From: REEB48 sp964355085
GTDB taxonomy: Bacteria; Patescibacteriota; Minisyncoccia; UBA6257; 02-FULL-45-10c
DNA: 64,000 nt
Direction: 5' to 3'
Assembly: GCA_964355085.1 (NCBI GenBank)
Contig: CAYHBW010000001.1
Coordinates: 17,915-81,914, forward strand
Part shown: positions 35,826-45,197 of the stretch, in pieces
How positions within the stretch are numbered: position 1 is the first letter of the stretch
How the letters are laid out: each line of letters begins with the position of its first letter
Program-made: the position numbers and the translations under genes
The notes under the pieces: model-generated
What the model saw: only the letters and a program-made list of their open reading frames with translations
What the model was told of the DNA's origin: nothing
Databases searched by the model: none

Positions 35826-36452
35826 TTATTTCTTCAAAATGAAGAAATGCACCATGGGATTCTCGGGAATGGTGAAGTCCTTTTCGATGAAAAAACCGGC
35901 GCTCCTCAAAGTTGTCCGGATTTTTGAAAGCGGGTATCCCACATGCCCTATCTCCCAATAATGCAAGCCATTGAATTTATGGATTTTAAAACTCGGGATC
36001 CTGATGATAAAATATCTCTCCTCAAAAAAAGGCAACTTGAAGGAAATGGAAAAAAGAACCCTTCTATGATCCGGAATTGAAATGACTGCATAATTTCTCG
36101 CAACCCTCCTTATCTCACGGAGCGCCTTTTTACTTTCTTCAAACGGCAGATGCTCGAGAACTTCGCAACAGACCACGGTATCGAATTCATTGTCCATGAA
36201 AGGCATTTCGGTTATATCCGCGACAATATCCGGCTTGAGATCTTCAGCTATGTCGGTGGTGGTAACACTGAATCCCTGCGATTTCAAAAACCAGGAGGTG
36301 ACTCCGCTGCCCGGTCCGATCTCCAAAATATTCCGAGGGTCGGTTCTTATGGTATTCTTTATCTGGTAATAGTAACTCGCCCACCTTCCGGAATGCTCGT
36401 ATTTCCCTTTTTCGTAAACGTCCTTGCCCACCTGTTTCTGTCTTTTAGCCAT
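35826..36452 (-). CDS. Class I SAM methyltransferase
   Basis: Residues ~38-52 carry NILEIGPGSGVTSW, motif I of the SAM fold, followed by TTTDIAEDLK and VVCCEVLEHLP as later motifs. The length of 208 residues fits a stand-alone methyltransferase of the Methyltransf_11 type. It has no zinc ribbon, unlike the methyltransferases at 14630 and 39674. The start overlaps the end of the gene at 36445 by 8 bases, so the two are coupled. Likely a sugar or lipid-carrier modification, substrate unknown. Confidence 0.85.
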   Translation of the reverse strand: MAKRQKQVGKDVYEKGKYEHSGRWASYYYQIKNTIRTDPRNILEIGPGSGVTSWFLKSQGFSVTTTDIAEDLKPDIVADITEMPFMDNEFDTVVCCEVLEHLPFEESKKALREIRRVARNYAVISIPDHRRVLFSISFKLPFFEERYFIIRIPSFKIHKFNGLHYWEIGHVGYPLSKIRTTLRSAGFFIEKDFTIPENPMVHFFILKK

Positions 36453-37356
36453 GTTTATTTTTTTTGGTTATTCCGAAAATCCTCCTAAATCTCGCTTTCC
36501 ATAAAGAAAGGTAATCCCGGAAAATCAGCCGCCAGCTCCAGAAATGCCTGGCTATCCGCCAATGCCTGTCATATTGATGGACGACATTCGGGGTATTCCC
36601 GGAAGCATTGTATATGTATCCGTTCCTGAACATGATATCGTCTTCCAACCCTAGGGTCAAAACCGGACCATCTGAATTCTTATGCATTTCCCCGGGAACG
36701 ATCTTCTCGTGAATCAGATAATTGTGGATCCCCTGATCCATTCCGCGCATATGAGCCGGAACATCTTTAGATACGATCACATCCAGGAAAGACTCGAGAT
36801 ATCCGAGTATCCCGCTGGATGATCCGATGGTGACTCCTGAACAGATGATCGGATTTCTTCCCAATTTGGAAAGCGCTTCCTGACCGAAACCTTTTGCGAG
36901 CCACTCGGCATTGACCGGAGATTCGGCAATCGAAACTCCCTCCCTTTCCAGAAAATAATTCAGATCTCCGCCATAGAAATCAAACGGATCTTTCTGAAAT
37001 ATGACATCTCTGGTGTCGCTAAGCATGACATTTCCGTATTTCCCGTAATTTTTCTTGAGATGCATGTATGCCAGCAGGTAGCGAAGACAGTAAATACCCA
37101 GATTCTTGACGCGATCATTATTCTTAAGATGATCCGGAATTGGCAGCTCCGAATAAGGAAATTCCACGCGGAAAGGGATCAGTTCCACCCGGAAATCCTT
37201 TAGGCGTTCAAGGGTTTTTCCATCCGTATCTGAATGAAAAAAAACAATATCCCCTGAATACCCGGTATTCCGCAAAGTCTCCACGAAAGGCCGTAGGATT
37301 TCAAAATCATATCCCTTTGTCAGGCCGATCACCGCATTCTTTTTATTTCCATCCAT
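36445..37356 (-). CDS. Putative GT-A-type glycosyltransferase of unassigned family
   Basis: I do not recognise the family with certainty. The protein has an N-terminal strand-turn start (NAVIGLTKGYDFE), a central SDTRDVIFQKDPF (residues ~113-125) that looks like the metal-binding Asp cluster of GT-A enzymes acting on UDP- or GDP-sugars, and CSGVTIGSSSG. The C-terminus NVVHQYDRHW resembles the His/Asp end of such domains. No membrane segment is visible. It is followed by the methyltransferase with an 8-base overlap. The AT-rich upstream region has a TATAAT-like box at 37386-37391 on the minus strand, without a good -35. Confidence 0.6.
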   Translation of the reverse strand: MDGNKKNAVIGLTKGYDFEILRPFVETLRNTGYSGDIVFFHSDTDGKTLERLKDFRVELIPFRVEFPYSELPIPDHLKNNDRVKNLGIYCLRYLLAYMHLKKNYGKYGNVMLSDTRDVIFQKDPFDFYGGDLNYFLEREGVSIAESPVNAEWLAKGFGQEALSKLGRNPIICSGVTIGSSSGILGYLESFLDVIVSKDVPAHMRGMDQGIHNYLIHEKIVPGEMHKNSDGPVLTLGLEDDIMFRNGYIYNASGNTPNVVHQYDRHWRIARHFWSWRLIFRDYLSLWKARFRRIFGITKKNKHG

Positions 37357-37445
37357 ATTAATATGCCGGACCCTTCGATGCTTTAATTATATTAAATTTA
37401 ACATATACCCCGGAAGCGGAACAATGCGGAGATGATGAAGAAATC

Positions 37446-38573
37446 CTATCGCCCGATTTTCAGGAAATCCAAAATAGTGGACGCCCTGTTTCTCCAGGAA
37501 TATTTCTCCGCTTTTTCCAGACAGAGATCTGATTTTCTGCGGATCGAATCTGACCGGCCGTTCAGGACTTCTGAAATTTTCACTGCAAGGTCATTCGGAT
37601 CATCCGGAATGAAACTGTATCCGCAATCATGCAGAACTTCGCCGAGCAAAGCTAGGTTTGAATAGATTATCGGCTTTCCGCTTGCCAGATACTCATAGAT
37701 TTTCATCGGGATGCAGTAATCATTGAAAGGATATTTGTCCGGATTCGGTATCACAAGGATATCCGCCGCCTTCTGATACAACGGAACCCTGCCCGGATCC
37801 TGTTTTTCTATGAAAATACACCGATTGATCAATTTTTTGTCGGTTATTTTATCCAGATATTCCGCCGCCTCCTCTTTCTTCCCGCCGACAAAAAGCATGT
37901 TCACATCTTCAGGAAGATTTGCAAGGGCGTTTATCATGACATCTATGCTTTTCCTGACTCCGAGTGTCCGAAACAGACCGACATAGGCGACAAGAATTTT
38001 TTTCTCCGGCAGGCCCAGGTCTTTCTTCAGATTACGGCTTTCAAACCCGGAATACTTCTTCAGATCCGCGCCGCCGTAAACAACCAGGAATTTATCCTTT
38101 GCGAACGGTACGCCGGCTCTTCCAACGATGCCATCCATCAGCCGTCCGGATGTCGCGACGACAAAGTCGCTGTTTTTCACGATGAAAGCATCCCGCCAAT
38201 CATCATAAAGCATGTGCCACTCCGAGCATATCCGGTATCTGAATCTGAAAATTTTCCGCAAAATAACCAGATTACATAGAAGATTCGAGTCATTCGAAAA
38301 AAATAGCTTTCCGGAAGCGCGATCATCGGCTCTTAAGATAAAAAACAGGGTCCAGAAAAAATAATACAGCGTACGTCCCCGTTCCATCGTCAGTCCCATA
38401 TTGATGACTTTTATATCACGGAAAAAATCCGTTGAATCATTGGCAAGCACCAGAGAGAACTTATCTCCGAGCAGATTTCCAAATGCATTCGCCATCTCTT
38501 TGACGAAAAAATGATCAGCCGTCCGGCTCGGATATTTTTTTGAAGTAAGGTAAATGAATTCCATATGATTCAA
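37446..38573 (-). CDS. GT4 glycosyltransferase
   Basis: A 375-residue GT-B enzyme of family 4. The C-terminal half has ILVAYVGLFRTLG, the phosphate-contact segment, and IPMKIYEYLASGKPII, the acceptor/donor loop with the conserved Glu. The N-terminus lacks the usual Gly-Gly/Ala loop but has the MEFIYLTSKKYPSRTADHF start. It is cytoplasmic or membrane-peripheral and adds a sugar to the lipid-linked glycan. The ATG overlaps the upstream GT4 stop in an ATGA at 38570-38573, so the two are translationally coupled. Specificity unknown. Confidence 0.88.
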   Translation of the reverse strand: MNHMEFIYLTSKKYPSRTADHFFVKEMANAFGNLLGDKFSLVLANDSTDFFRDIKVINMGLTMERGRTLYYFFWTLFFILRADDRASGKLFFSNDSNLLCNLVILRKIFRFRYRICSEWHMLYDDWRDAFIVKNSDFVVATSGRLMDGIVGRAGVPFAKDKFLVVYGGADLKKYSGFESRNLKKDLGLPEKKILVAYVGLFRTLGVRKSIDVMINALANLPEDVNMLFVGGKKEEAAEYLDKITDKKLINRCIFIEKQDPGRVPLYQKAADILVIPNPDKYPFNDYCIPMKIYEYLASGKPIIYSNLALLGEVLHDCGYSFIPDDPNDLAVKISEVLNGRSDSIRRKSDLCLEKAEKYSWRNRASTILDFLKIGR

Positions 38574-39628
38574 CTGTATTTCCTTATTTCTCCGGCAAGC
38601 GCCTTCAAGCCATGCCTCGCGATTACATAATCCCTGAAATTCCTTCCGGATTCCTGCTTAACCGGGGAAGGCATATCCAAAGCGGACCTGATTTTTCGGC
38701 TTAAATCTTTTTTATCCCTGTACCTGAACAGGAATTCCCCGCCGATCTCCCCGGACAGATTTCTGTTTGATGTAAGGACCAGTGATTCGCATGACATCGC
38801 TTCGAAGATGACTTTGTCAAACATCCCGTCCGGGCTCAAATTAACGGTGATCTCGTGCGAATTATACATACCGGCGGAATCGTCATTTGAAACCGACTCT
38901 CGGAATGAAACCCTCCCTTCAAGACCGTATTCCGATACCGCGGCCTTCAGTTCTTCAAGATAATCCCTGTCATCCGCGGAATAAACTCCGCCGACTATGT
39001 CGCATCTGAAATCTGTTCCGCGGCCCCTGATTTCATTGAGCGCTCCGATGAGGATATCGATGTTTTTTATTCTGGAGATCCGGCCGAGATAAAGGATCGA
39101 TCGGGGATTTTTACCGACGGACGGTCTTTTCCTGAAAAAATCCGTATCTATGCCCACCGGCATCAATCTGGTTTTTTTGAAACCTGCGGTATAGGAAAAT
39201 CTGGAAGTGCAGAAAACCTCGTCGGAAAATAATACCGCGATGTCCGTCAGGATATTCCCGGACGGATGATTCCGCCAGAGCATCACCTTTTTACCGGACA
39301 ACTTCCAGACCGGAAATCCGAGGATGACATATTCCTGATTCATATGCACGAAAACCGATCCGTAATTCGGAATCTCCCTGATTATATGACGGAAAAAATT
39401 AAACGCATATAATATGCGCAGAAAAAAATTAACGCGCGTTCCGCGGCTTTCCGCCTTCTTTCCCAAAGAAATCACCCGGATATTCCCGGGCAGATCGACC
39501 CTTCCGCTCCCGAGGCAGATGACGATAATCGACTCATAATGAGCCGAAAGCTCCGAAAGCCAGCGGTGGAAAAACCCGAGTATCGGATCAGCTGAATCGA
39601 CTTTTTGGGCGAGTATTAATAATTTCAT
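38570..39628 (-). CDS. GT4 glycosyltransferase
   Basis: A GT-B protein with the start MKLLILAQKVD, a phosphate-site segment RSILYLGRISRIKNIDIL, and the EX7E-like loop MFDKVIFEAMSCESLVLTSN with the conserved Glu. The frame is open to an ATG at 39643, which adds five residues; the Met at 39628 is preferred because the fold begins there. It overlaps the next GT4 gene in ATGA. It is 30 or more bases after the methyltransferase gene, in the same minus-strand run 37446-43498. Probably one of several chain-building transferases of the locus. Confidence 0.86.
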   Translation of the reverse strand: MKLLILAQKVDSADPILGFFHRWLSELSAHYESIIVICLGSGRVDLPGNIRVISLGKKAESRGTRVNFFLRILYAFNFFRHIIREIPNYGSVFVHMNQEYVILGFPVWKLSGKKVMLWRNHPSGNILTDIAVLFSDEVFCTSRFSYTAGFKKTRLMPVGIDTDFFRKRPSVGKNPRSILYLGRISRIKNIDILIGALNEIRGRGTDFRCDIVGGVYSADDRDYLEELKAAVSEYGLEGRVSFRESVSNDDSAGMYNSHEITVNLSPDGMFDKVIFEAMSCESLVLTSNRNLSGEIGGEFLFRYRDKKDLSRKIRSALDMPSPVKQESGRNFRDYVIARHGLKALAGEIRKYS

Positions 39629-39673
39629 GCGATTGATCCGCATATATAGAACAAAAAAATCAATTTATGGGTT

Positions 39674-40624
39674 TCAATGATTTTTCCTGGCAAAAATCAA
39701 AATTACTCCGCTGCTTCCGGCCAGCATTTCAAGCAAGAACATCGTGCAGGCAAATGGAAAAATAACCGGCATAAAAAAGATACCTGTCATAGAATCTAAG
39801 GGGTGTTCGAAAAATAATTCCCTTGCGGATATCTTTTTATTCATTACACCAAACAGAAGATTCTTCCTCGTCGAAATCAGATTCAGCGCACTTTGAAGCC
39901 AACCAAAAAATCCGTAAATGTAGCTCCCTCCGAAAACAGATATGTCGGTAAATCCGACCACCGTCATCATGTCGACTAAGCCGGCCGGAGAAAAATGAAA
40001 TGTATGGCGCGGCACATCCAAATGAAACCAATTATCCGAAAATAACCGTGATTGCCAGGAAAGAAAATTAGGGATTTCCAAAACCACATATCCGCCCGAT
40101 CGAAGCACGTCATGCGCCTTTTTTAAATACCCAAGCGGATCAGTGAAATGCTCCAAAGAATGCCACATCGTCACCACGTCAAAAGATCTTCCGGGTAGTT
40201 CCATGGACGGAAAATCACCTCGAAGGACAAATGTTTCTGAATCGGGATCAAAATGATTTATCGGAGCTATTTCAATACCGGAAGCATCCCAACCTAACCG
40301 GCGCATTCCCATAAAAAACTTCCCGTTACCGGAACCGACATCTAATAAAGTCCGGTTATCGCCAGGATTTATCAGTCTTAGGATATCAGCTCTCCGAAAG
40401 TGATTTATTATATCATCCGTAAAAGATTTCCGACTTCCATAATATGCCTCGCTATAATATCCGGCCAAATCCTTTGCAGAAACTTCAGTGGCTCCTGATC
40501 CGCAATTTTCACATTTATATATGGTAAATTTTTCTCCGGAAATATAATCGCGCGCGTATAAAAAATCTGCCAAACGACCGCGACCGCAAACGGCGCAATT
40601 CTTATATCCAATCATGCTGATCAT
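39674..40624 (-). CDS. SAM methyltransferase with zinc ribbon and C-terminal membrane segment
   Basis: N-terminal CxxC pairs at Cys10/13 and Cys38/41 make a zinc ribbon. The SAM motif LLDVGSGNGKFF is near residue 92, and VVTMWHSLEHFTDP is motif II. The last ~60 residues contain a hydrophobic segment (GIFFMPVIFPFACTMF) that may anchor the enzyme in the membrane, which is unusual for the cytosolic ribbon-type methyltransferases at 14630 and 16677. A bound enzyme could act on a lipid-linked acceptor. Start overlaps the upstream GT-C gene stop by 4 bases. Confidence 0.82.
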   Translation of the reverse strand: MISMIGYKNCAVCGRGRLADFLYARDYISGEKFTIYKCENCGSGATEVSAKDLAGYYSEAYYGSRKSFTDDIINHFRRADILRLINPGDNRTLLDVGSGNGKFFMGMRRLGWDASGIEIAPINHFDPDSETFVLRGDFPSMELPGRSFDVVTMWHSLEHFTDPLGYLKKAHDVLRSGGYVVLEIPNFLSWQSRLFSDNWFHLDVPRHTFHFSPAGLVDMMTVVGFTDISVFGGSYIYGFFGWLQSALNLISTRKNLLFGVMNKKISARELFFEHPLDSMTGIFFMPVIFPFACTMFLLEMLAGSSGVILIFARKNH

Positions 40625-42072
40625 TTCCGTATTCTATGAATTTCATATCCGTCAACAGAGGAAAATACCTCATAAGAATCAGGGATTTCCGCCACAATAC
40701 CGTCTACGAGTCCATCTTGAGAAAATATCAATATTTCCGGACGGATTCCTGAAGAGATAAAATCTCCGCCTATCGGCGGCAATCCCGTCAAATAAGCGTG
40801 GAGATATCTGTCCTTGGAATCTATCAGGGATGCCAAACCGATGGAATTCAGGACTCCGACTGATTTCCCTGGAAATTCCCGGTTTACAAAATCCGCCGCT
40901 TTAATTATCGAATCGGATGCGTAGATATTGGAAAAAAATAAAAACTGGAAAGTCTGCGCCATTGCCAGAATACAGACAATAAACATGCATACCCTCCGAG
41001 AAATCTGATTATTTAAATTAATACGCCTAAATAATCTCGAGAATATCAAATCTAGACTCTCCGGAAGAACCAGTAATGCCATAAGTTCTGCGATCAGCAA
41101 GTACCTTAACCAGCCGGGACTGCGAAGATAGTATGCAAAGGCAAATACGCCGTATGCAATTATGAAATTACAAACCGATTTGATGGACGGATTATAAGAA
41201 AAATATCTGCAAAGAATGACTAGAAAATACAGAACTCCTAAATAAAGCATCGTACTGGAATCAAGTAGTCCGTATAAATTGGCTATGATATTGCCTTGCA
41301 TGTCCGCAGAAGCATACGGATTCCGGTAAAAATTTAAAATATCAGACCATATATTCGCAGAAAACGGACTCCCAACTGCTAAAAAAATCCACATTAAAAT
41401 CGGCGGTAAAATTCCAGTTCCACCGGCAACTATCTTCCTGACCCTGTTCCGGTTTTTATCCAGTAAGACAGAGATAAGGAATGCGGGGCCAGCAAGTAAA
41501 AATACCGATGGCTTTGTGACCATGGCCAATCCCAGAAAAATACCGGATAAGAAATTGAAATCCTTTAAAATTCCCAAATACAAACTTGTCAATAAAAAAA
41601 TAAAACCGGGGATTTCACCTACTGCCGTCCTTCCACTGCCATGAAATGACGCGAATGTCGCTACCAAAATAACCGATAATAAAGCTTTATCTTCTCCGAA
41701 CAGACTCCTGCAAAATAAAAAGATTGCAGATAAAGCCGACAACATAACCAGAAGCATCACCACCCTCTCTACAGCGACAGAATATCCGAATATCCTGAAA
41801 ACACCGGAAAGTAAGGTCGTAAGCGGATATCCTGAAGATTGCAACATATGGCCGAAACCCGAGAATCTGCCGGGAGCGACCTGGATATCCAACACTCCAT
41901 ATTCTGTAAAATTCCGCGCCAGCTCAATCGTCACGCCTTCATCCACCCAGAATCTCGGCTTTACTGTAAGATTCTTCAATGAATAAAAAAAGGTCGTCAA
42001 TAAGATCAGAGCAAAAAGCGTATATACCAATCCTTTTTTAAGAAAAACGTTGAACTTTTCGGAATTGCTCAT
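40621..42072 (-). CDS. GT39/ArnT-like integral membrane glycosyltransferase
   Basis: The 483-residue protein has a first external loop RFWVDEGVTIELARNF with the Asp-Glu pair that marks GT-C enzymes using polyprenyl-phosphate-sugar donors, then about ten hydrophobic segments. A short soluble C-terminal part follows (residues ~410-483). Its start overlaps the GT2 gene by 35 bases. The upstream GT2 enzymes could make its polyprenyl-phosphate-sugar donor, so the set 40621-43498 reads as donor synthesis plus external transfer. The acceptor is unknown. Confidence 0.8.
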   Translation of the reverse strand: MSNSEKFNVFLKKGLVYTLFALILLTTFFYSLKNLTVKPRFWVDEGVTIELARNFTEYGVLDIQVAPGRFSGFGHMLQSSGYPLTTLLSGVFRIFGYSVAVERVVMLLVMLSALSAIFLFCRSLFGEDKALLSVILVATFASFHGSGRTAVGEIPGFIFLLTSLYLGILKDFNFLSGIFLGLAMVTKPSVFLLAGPAFLISVLLDKNRNRVRKIVAGGTGILPPILMWIFLAVGSPFSANIWSDILNFYRNPYASADMQGNIIANLYGLLDSSTMLYLGVLYFLVILCRYFSYNPSIKSVCNFIIAYGVFAFAYYLRSPGWLRYLLIAELMALLVLPESLDLIFSRLFRRINLNNQISRRVCMFIVCILAMAQTFQFLFFSNIYASDSIIKAADFVNREFPGKSVGVLNSIGLASLIDSKDRYLHAYLTGLPPIGGDFISSGIRPEILIFSQDGLVDGIVAEIPDSYEVFSSVDGYEIHRIRK

Positions 42073-42793
42073 AATTCATTATTCCCAACATAAAAAGCAA
42101 GTACCTGAACAATACGAATAATATCTCAAATCCGTATTTCGCGCTGCTTAAGAATCCGATCATCGAAGCTTCCGGAAAATAACGCGTGGTGATCGGTATC
42201 TCATTTATCTTGGCTCCCGCTATCTTCAGCTGGACAAGGATTTCAGTATCAAAAACAAAATCATCAGAATTGAGTTCCAAGGGCAGGCTCATGGCTCTCC
42301 GGCTATAAGCGCGGAAACCGGAATGATATTCGCTTAAATTCATGCCAAGAACCAGATTTTCCAATTTAGTGAGGAAAATATTGGCGATAAATTTCCAATA
42401 AGGCATCCCGCCCTTAAGGGCATTTTGCGGAATTTTCATCCTTGATCCGATTACGGCGTCGCACTCTCCTTTTGCGACCGGGATGATCAATTCCGGTATG
42501 AAAGAAGGATTATATTGAAAATCCGGATGGACCATGACAGCGATATCAGCACCTAATTTCAAAGCCTCTTTGTAACAGGTCTTTTGATTGCCTCCGTAAC
42601 CGCGGTTTTTCGGATGAACGAATACCTTGAGACCGAGCTGGGAGGCGACTTCAACCGTGTCATCCTTACTGGCATCATCAACTAAAATAATATCGTCCAC
42701 TACATCTTTGGGAATCGCGTCTAAAGTTATTTTCAAGGTTTTAGCGGCATTATATGCCGGCAATACCACAATGACCTTTTTATTATTTATCAT
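42038..42793 (-). CDS. GT2 polyprenyl-phosphate glycosyltransferase (DPM1-like)
   Basis: VVLPAYNAAKTL and IILVDDASKDDT are the GT2 nucleotide-binding segments, AVMVHPDFQYNPS stands in for the second metal site, and the C-terminal hydrophobic stretch after YFPEASMIG (FEILFVLFRYLLFML) could bind a lipid carrier. Bacterial members of this branch transfer a sugar to undecaprenyl phosphate. It overlaps the downstream GT-C gene by 35 bases. Together with the GT2 at 42803 and GT-C proteins, this suggests a lipid-phosphate-sugar donor route. Confidence 0.85.
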   Translation of the reverse strand: MINNKKVIVVLPAYNAAKTLKITLDAIPKDVVDDIILVDDASKDDTVEVASQLGLKVFVHPKNRGYGGNQKTCYKEALKLGADIAVMVHPDFQYNPSFIPELIIPVAKGECDAVIGSRMKIPQNALKGGMPYWKFIANIFLTKLENLVLGMNLSEYHSGFRAYSRRAMSLPLELNSDDFVFDTEILVQLKIAGAKINEIPITTRYFPEASMIGFLSSAKYGFEILFVLFRYLLFMLGIMNYEQFRKVQRFS

Positions 42794-42802
42794 TGTTCCG
42801 GA

Positions 42803-43498
42803 TTAACCTAATAAATTAAATTTGAAAATATGCCAGATTGCGGAAACTCCGTCCTTCCAGTTTATCTTTTTGCCTTCCTCATAAGTCCTTCCGTAATAGG
42901 AAATCCCGACTTCATAGATTCTCCATCTGCCCCTGGAGACTCTCGCTACGATTTCGGGCTCGATGCCGAAACGCTTGGAAACAAGATCGTCCTTGAAGCT
43001 GTCGACGACTTCTTTTCTGAAAACTTTATAACAGGCCTCCATATCGGTAAGATTCAGTCCGGAAAGCAGGTTGGAAAGCAATGTCAGGAATTTATTGGCC
43101 GAATAATGGATGATGTAAAGAACCCGATGCGGCTTGCTACCGATGAAACGGGAACCGAAAACTACATCGGCACGGCCGTTGATAATCGGGGCCAGCAATT
43201 CCGGATATTCGGACGGATCATATTCCAGATCCGCATCCTGGATTATGACTATGTCTCCTGTTGCCTTCTGAAAACCGGTCCTGACCGCCCCTCCTTTGCC
43301 GGTATTCTTATCATGGAAAAAATATCTGATGTCCGGTATATTCTTGAGAATCTCCCTGGTGCCGTCTTTGGATCCGTCGTCCACCACGATTATCTCCTTC
43401 TTCAATTTTCCGAGATCGACGGCTTTGATCTGACGGATTATCTCCTCGATCGTATTTTTTTCATTGTACGCAGGAATGATTACGGAAAGCTTGTTCAT
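42803..43498 (-). CDS. GT2 polyprenyl-phosphate mannosyltransferase-like enzyme (DPM1-like)
   Basis: A 231-residue GT2 with KLSVIIPAYNEKNT at the N-terminus, IIVVDDGSKDGT for the first metal segment, and VIIQDADLEYDP for the DXD-type site. VVFGSRFIGSKPH and the middle segment match dolichyl- and polyprenyl-phosphate mannose/glucose synthases. No C-terminal membrane helix is evident. A TATAAT box (43505-43510, minus strand) sits only 6 bases before the ATG, so the transcript is probably leaderless. It is the first gene of the minus-strand run 37446-43498. Confidence 0.88.
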   Translation of the reverse strand: MNKLSVIIPAYNEKNTIEEIIRQIKAVDLGKLKKEIIVVDDGSKDGTREILKNIPDIRYFFHDKNTGKGGAVRTGFQKATGDIVIIQDADLEYDPSEYPELLAPIINGRADVVFGSRFIGSKPHRVLYIIHYSANKFLTLLSNLLSGLNLTDMEACYKVFRKEVVDSFKDDLVSKRFGIEPEIVARVSRGRWRIYEVGISYYGRTYEEGKKINWKDGVSAIWHIFKFNLLG

Positions 43499-43541
43499 TC
43501 ATAGATTATATCAAAAAAATAAGTTATATTACAATGACATT
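43499..43541. promoter_or_regulatory. Compact divergent promoter, leaderless on both sides
   Basis: On the minus strand TATAAT (43510-43505) lies 6 bases from the ATG at 43498, with TTGTAA (43534-43529) upstream at a spacing of 18. On the plus strand TATATT (43525-43530) lies 11 bases from the ATG at 43542. Each start codon is thus expected near the transcription start, and no Shine-Dalgarno site fits. The whole region is 43 bases. Confidence 0.6.
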
Positions 43542-45197
43542 ATGAGAATCACCGACAAATTTTCCGGCCTCGATTTTTATGGGAAAGTCCTGGTTGCCAT
43601 CCTGTTTTTCGCCATCGCAGTAAGAGCCGTCGGGATTTCATACGGGCTTCCGCTTTGGCTGATTGACGACGAACAGCCGTTCATTCTAGCGGCCATAAAG
43701 ATGCTTCAACTCCATACCGTTATCCCCGGTCTCCATGGTCCGGAATTCGAAAACATACTTTATTATCCTCCTTATATCTCCTATCTTTATCTGGTTCCTT
43801 TCGCCGTCCTGCTCGGCATTCAATATATAATCAACCACGGAATCGGCGATCTACTCATACCGCTGATCGTAAGCGATTTGTCGCAATTTTTCATCGCGGC
43901 CCGGCTGATGATGACAGCCATATCGCTCGCATCGATATTCCTGATATACAGGACAGGGAAAAATATCTTCGCTGACAGCCGCACGGGAATGCTTTCGGCT
44001 GTTTTCCTTTCAACCAGCTTGCTGCATATACTGCTGTCAATCACTTCCAGACACTGGCTCATAGTTTCCTTCTTCGGACTGCTGATATTTTATATACTCA
44101 CCAACCCCGGATACGGAAACGGTAAAAAATACCTGTACGCAAGCGCCGCGGCCGGAATCGGAACGGGATTCAGCACGATAATAGCCGCATATCTGGCGCT
44201 GATCGCATTATGGTATTTTTTTGTCGAAGAAAATCCTATCCCGGCCGGAAAAATCGCCGCCTGCGCCGCGTTATTCTCCGTCCTGGCCGCAATACCGCTT
44301 CTTATCTATCCACAGAGTCTCGGATTCAGCGGAGATGTCACCACGGGCGCTTCTAAGACAGCCGCCGGAATCCTGGCAAGTCCGTTTCTTTTCCTGAAAC
44401 CGATCGCTGTTTCCGAGCCGGTCATGGCTGTTTTCGCAGTTATCGGATTGACGTCGCTCTTCTTCGCCCGCAGAAACCTTCTCCTGACCTTGTCCGCATT
44501 CATATACGGCTACAGCGCGTTGTTCTATGCCGCATTCCGGTATGAACATCGTTTCACTGCCGGAATCCTGCCGCTTATCGCGATTCTTGCGGCATACGGA
44601 CTGGATAAATCATCAGAGCTCTTAAGAGACAGGAAAATCTATCTGATCCTTGCAATACCCTTAATTTTTTCAATGCAGCTCGGCCGTCTTATCCTGAATA
44701 ACGACTCCCGCGTAATCGCGAGAACATGGATTGAGGAAAACATCCCGGCGCATGAAAAGATCCTTGTTTACGCTCGCCTCACCCGCCTTTCCGCCGATGC
44801 CGGCGCCATAGAAGAACAAAGAGCGGTAGACAGCGGATCTCTGCGTAAGGTAGATGAAGCGGAAATGAAGCTGCCTCCCGAACTCCGAGGATCTCCTTCA
44901 TTCCACGCCCTTAACCTGTATTCGATTGATAACTTGGAATTTTTCGAAAACATATCTGAATACTCCGTGAAAAACGGTTACCGGTATCTGCTTATAAGCG
45001 ATGAGGACTTCGTATGGGGAAGAAGGGATTTCTCCCTGATGCAGGAATTCGCCGGAACCGGAAAGCTTATGCGGAAATTCGGATCGGATAATCCCGGATA
45101 TTCGATTTCCATGACGCAGATTGCGGGAAATCCTCTGAAACTCTTCAACATGGAAGGATTCGGCCCTCCTCTCTCCCTTTACAGAATCTCCGATTAA
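43542..45197 (+). CDS. GT39-like integral membrane glycosyltransferase
   Basis: The first external loop has PLWLIDDEQPFILAA, an Asp-Asp-Glu cluster in the GT-C position, and about ten hydrophobic segments follow to residue ~400 of 551. The remaining residues are a soluble domain. I start the gene at the Met of MRITDKF: the frame stays open to 43464, but that extension lies across the divergent promoter and inside the minus-strand GT2 gene. Its stop codon TAA (45195-45197) shares the four-base palindrome TTAA with the stop of the converging gene. Confidence 0.78.
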   Translation: MRITDKFSGLDFYGKVLVAILFFAIAVRAVGISYGLPLWLIDDEQPFILAAIKMLQLHTVIPGLHGPEFENILYYPPYISYLYLVPFAVLLGIQYIINHGIGDLLIPLIVSDLSQFFIAARLMMTAISLASIFLIYRTGKNIFADSRTGMLSAVFLSTSLLHILLSITSRHWLIVSFFGLLIFYILTNPGYGNGKKYLYASAAAGIGTGFSTIIAAYLALIALWYFFVEENPIPAGKIAACAALFSVLAAIPLLIYPQSLGFSGDVTTGASKTAAGILASPFLFLKPIAVSEPVMAVFAVIGLTSLFFARRNLLLTLSAFIYGYSALFYAAFRYEHRFTAGILPLIAILAAYGLDKSSELLRDRKIYLILAIPLIFSMQLGRLILNNDSRVIARTWIEENIPAHEKILVYARLTRLSADAGAIEEQRAVDSGSLRKVDEAEMKLPPELRGSPSFHALNLYSIDNLEFFENISEYSVKNGYRYLLISDEDFVWGRRDFSLMQEFAGTGKLMRKFGSDNPGYSISMTQIAGNPLKLFNMEGFGPPLSLYRISD

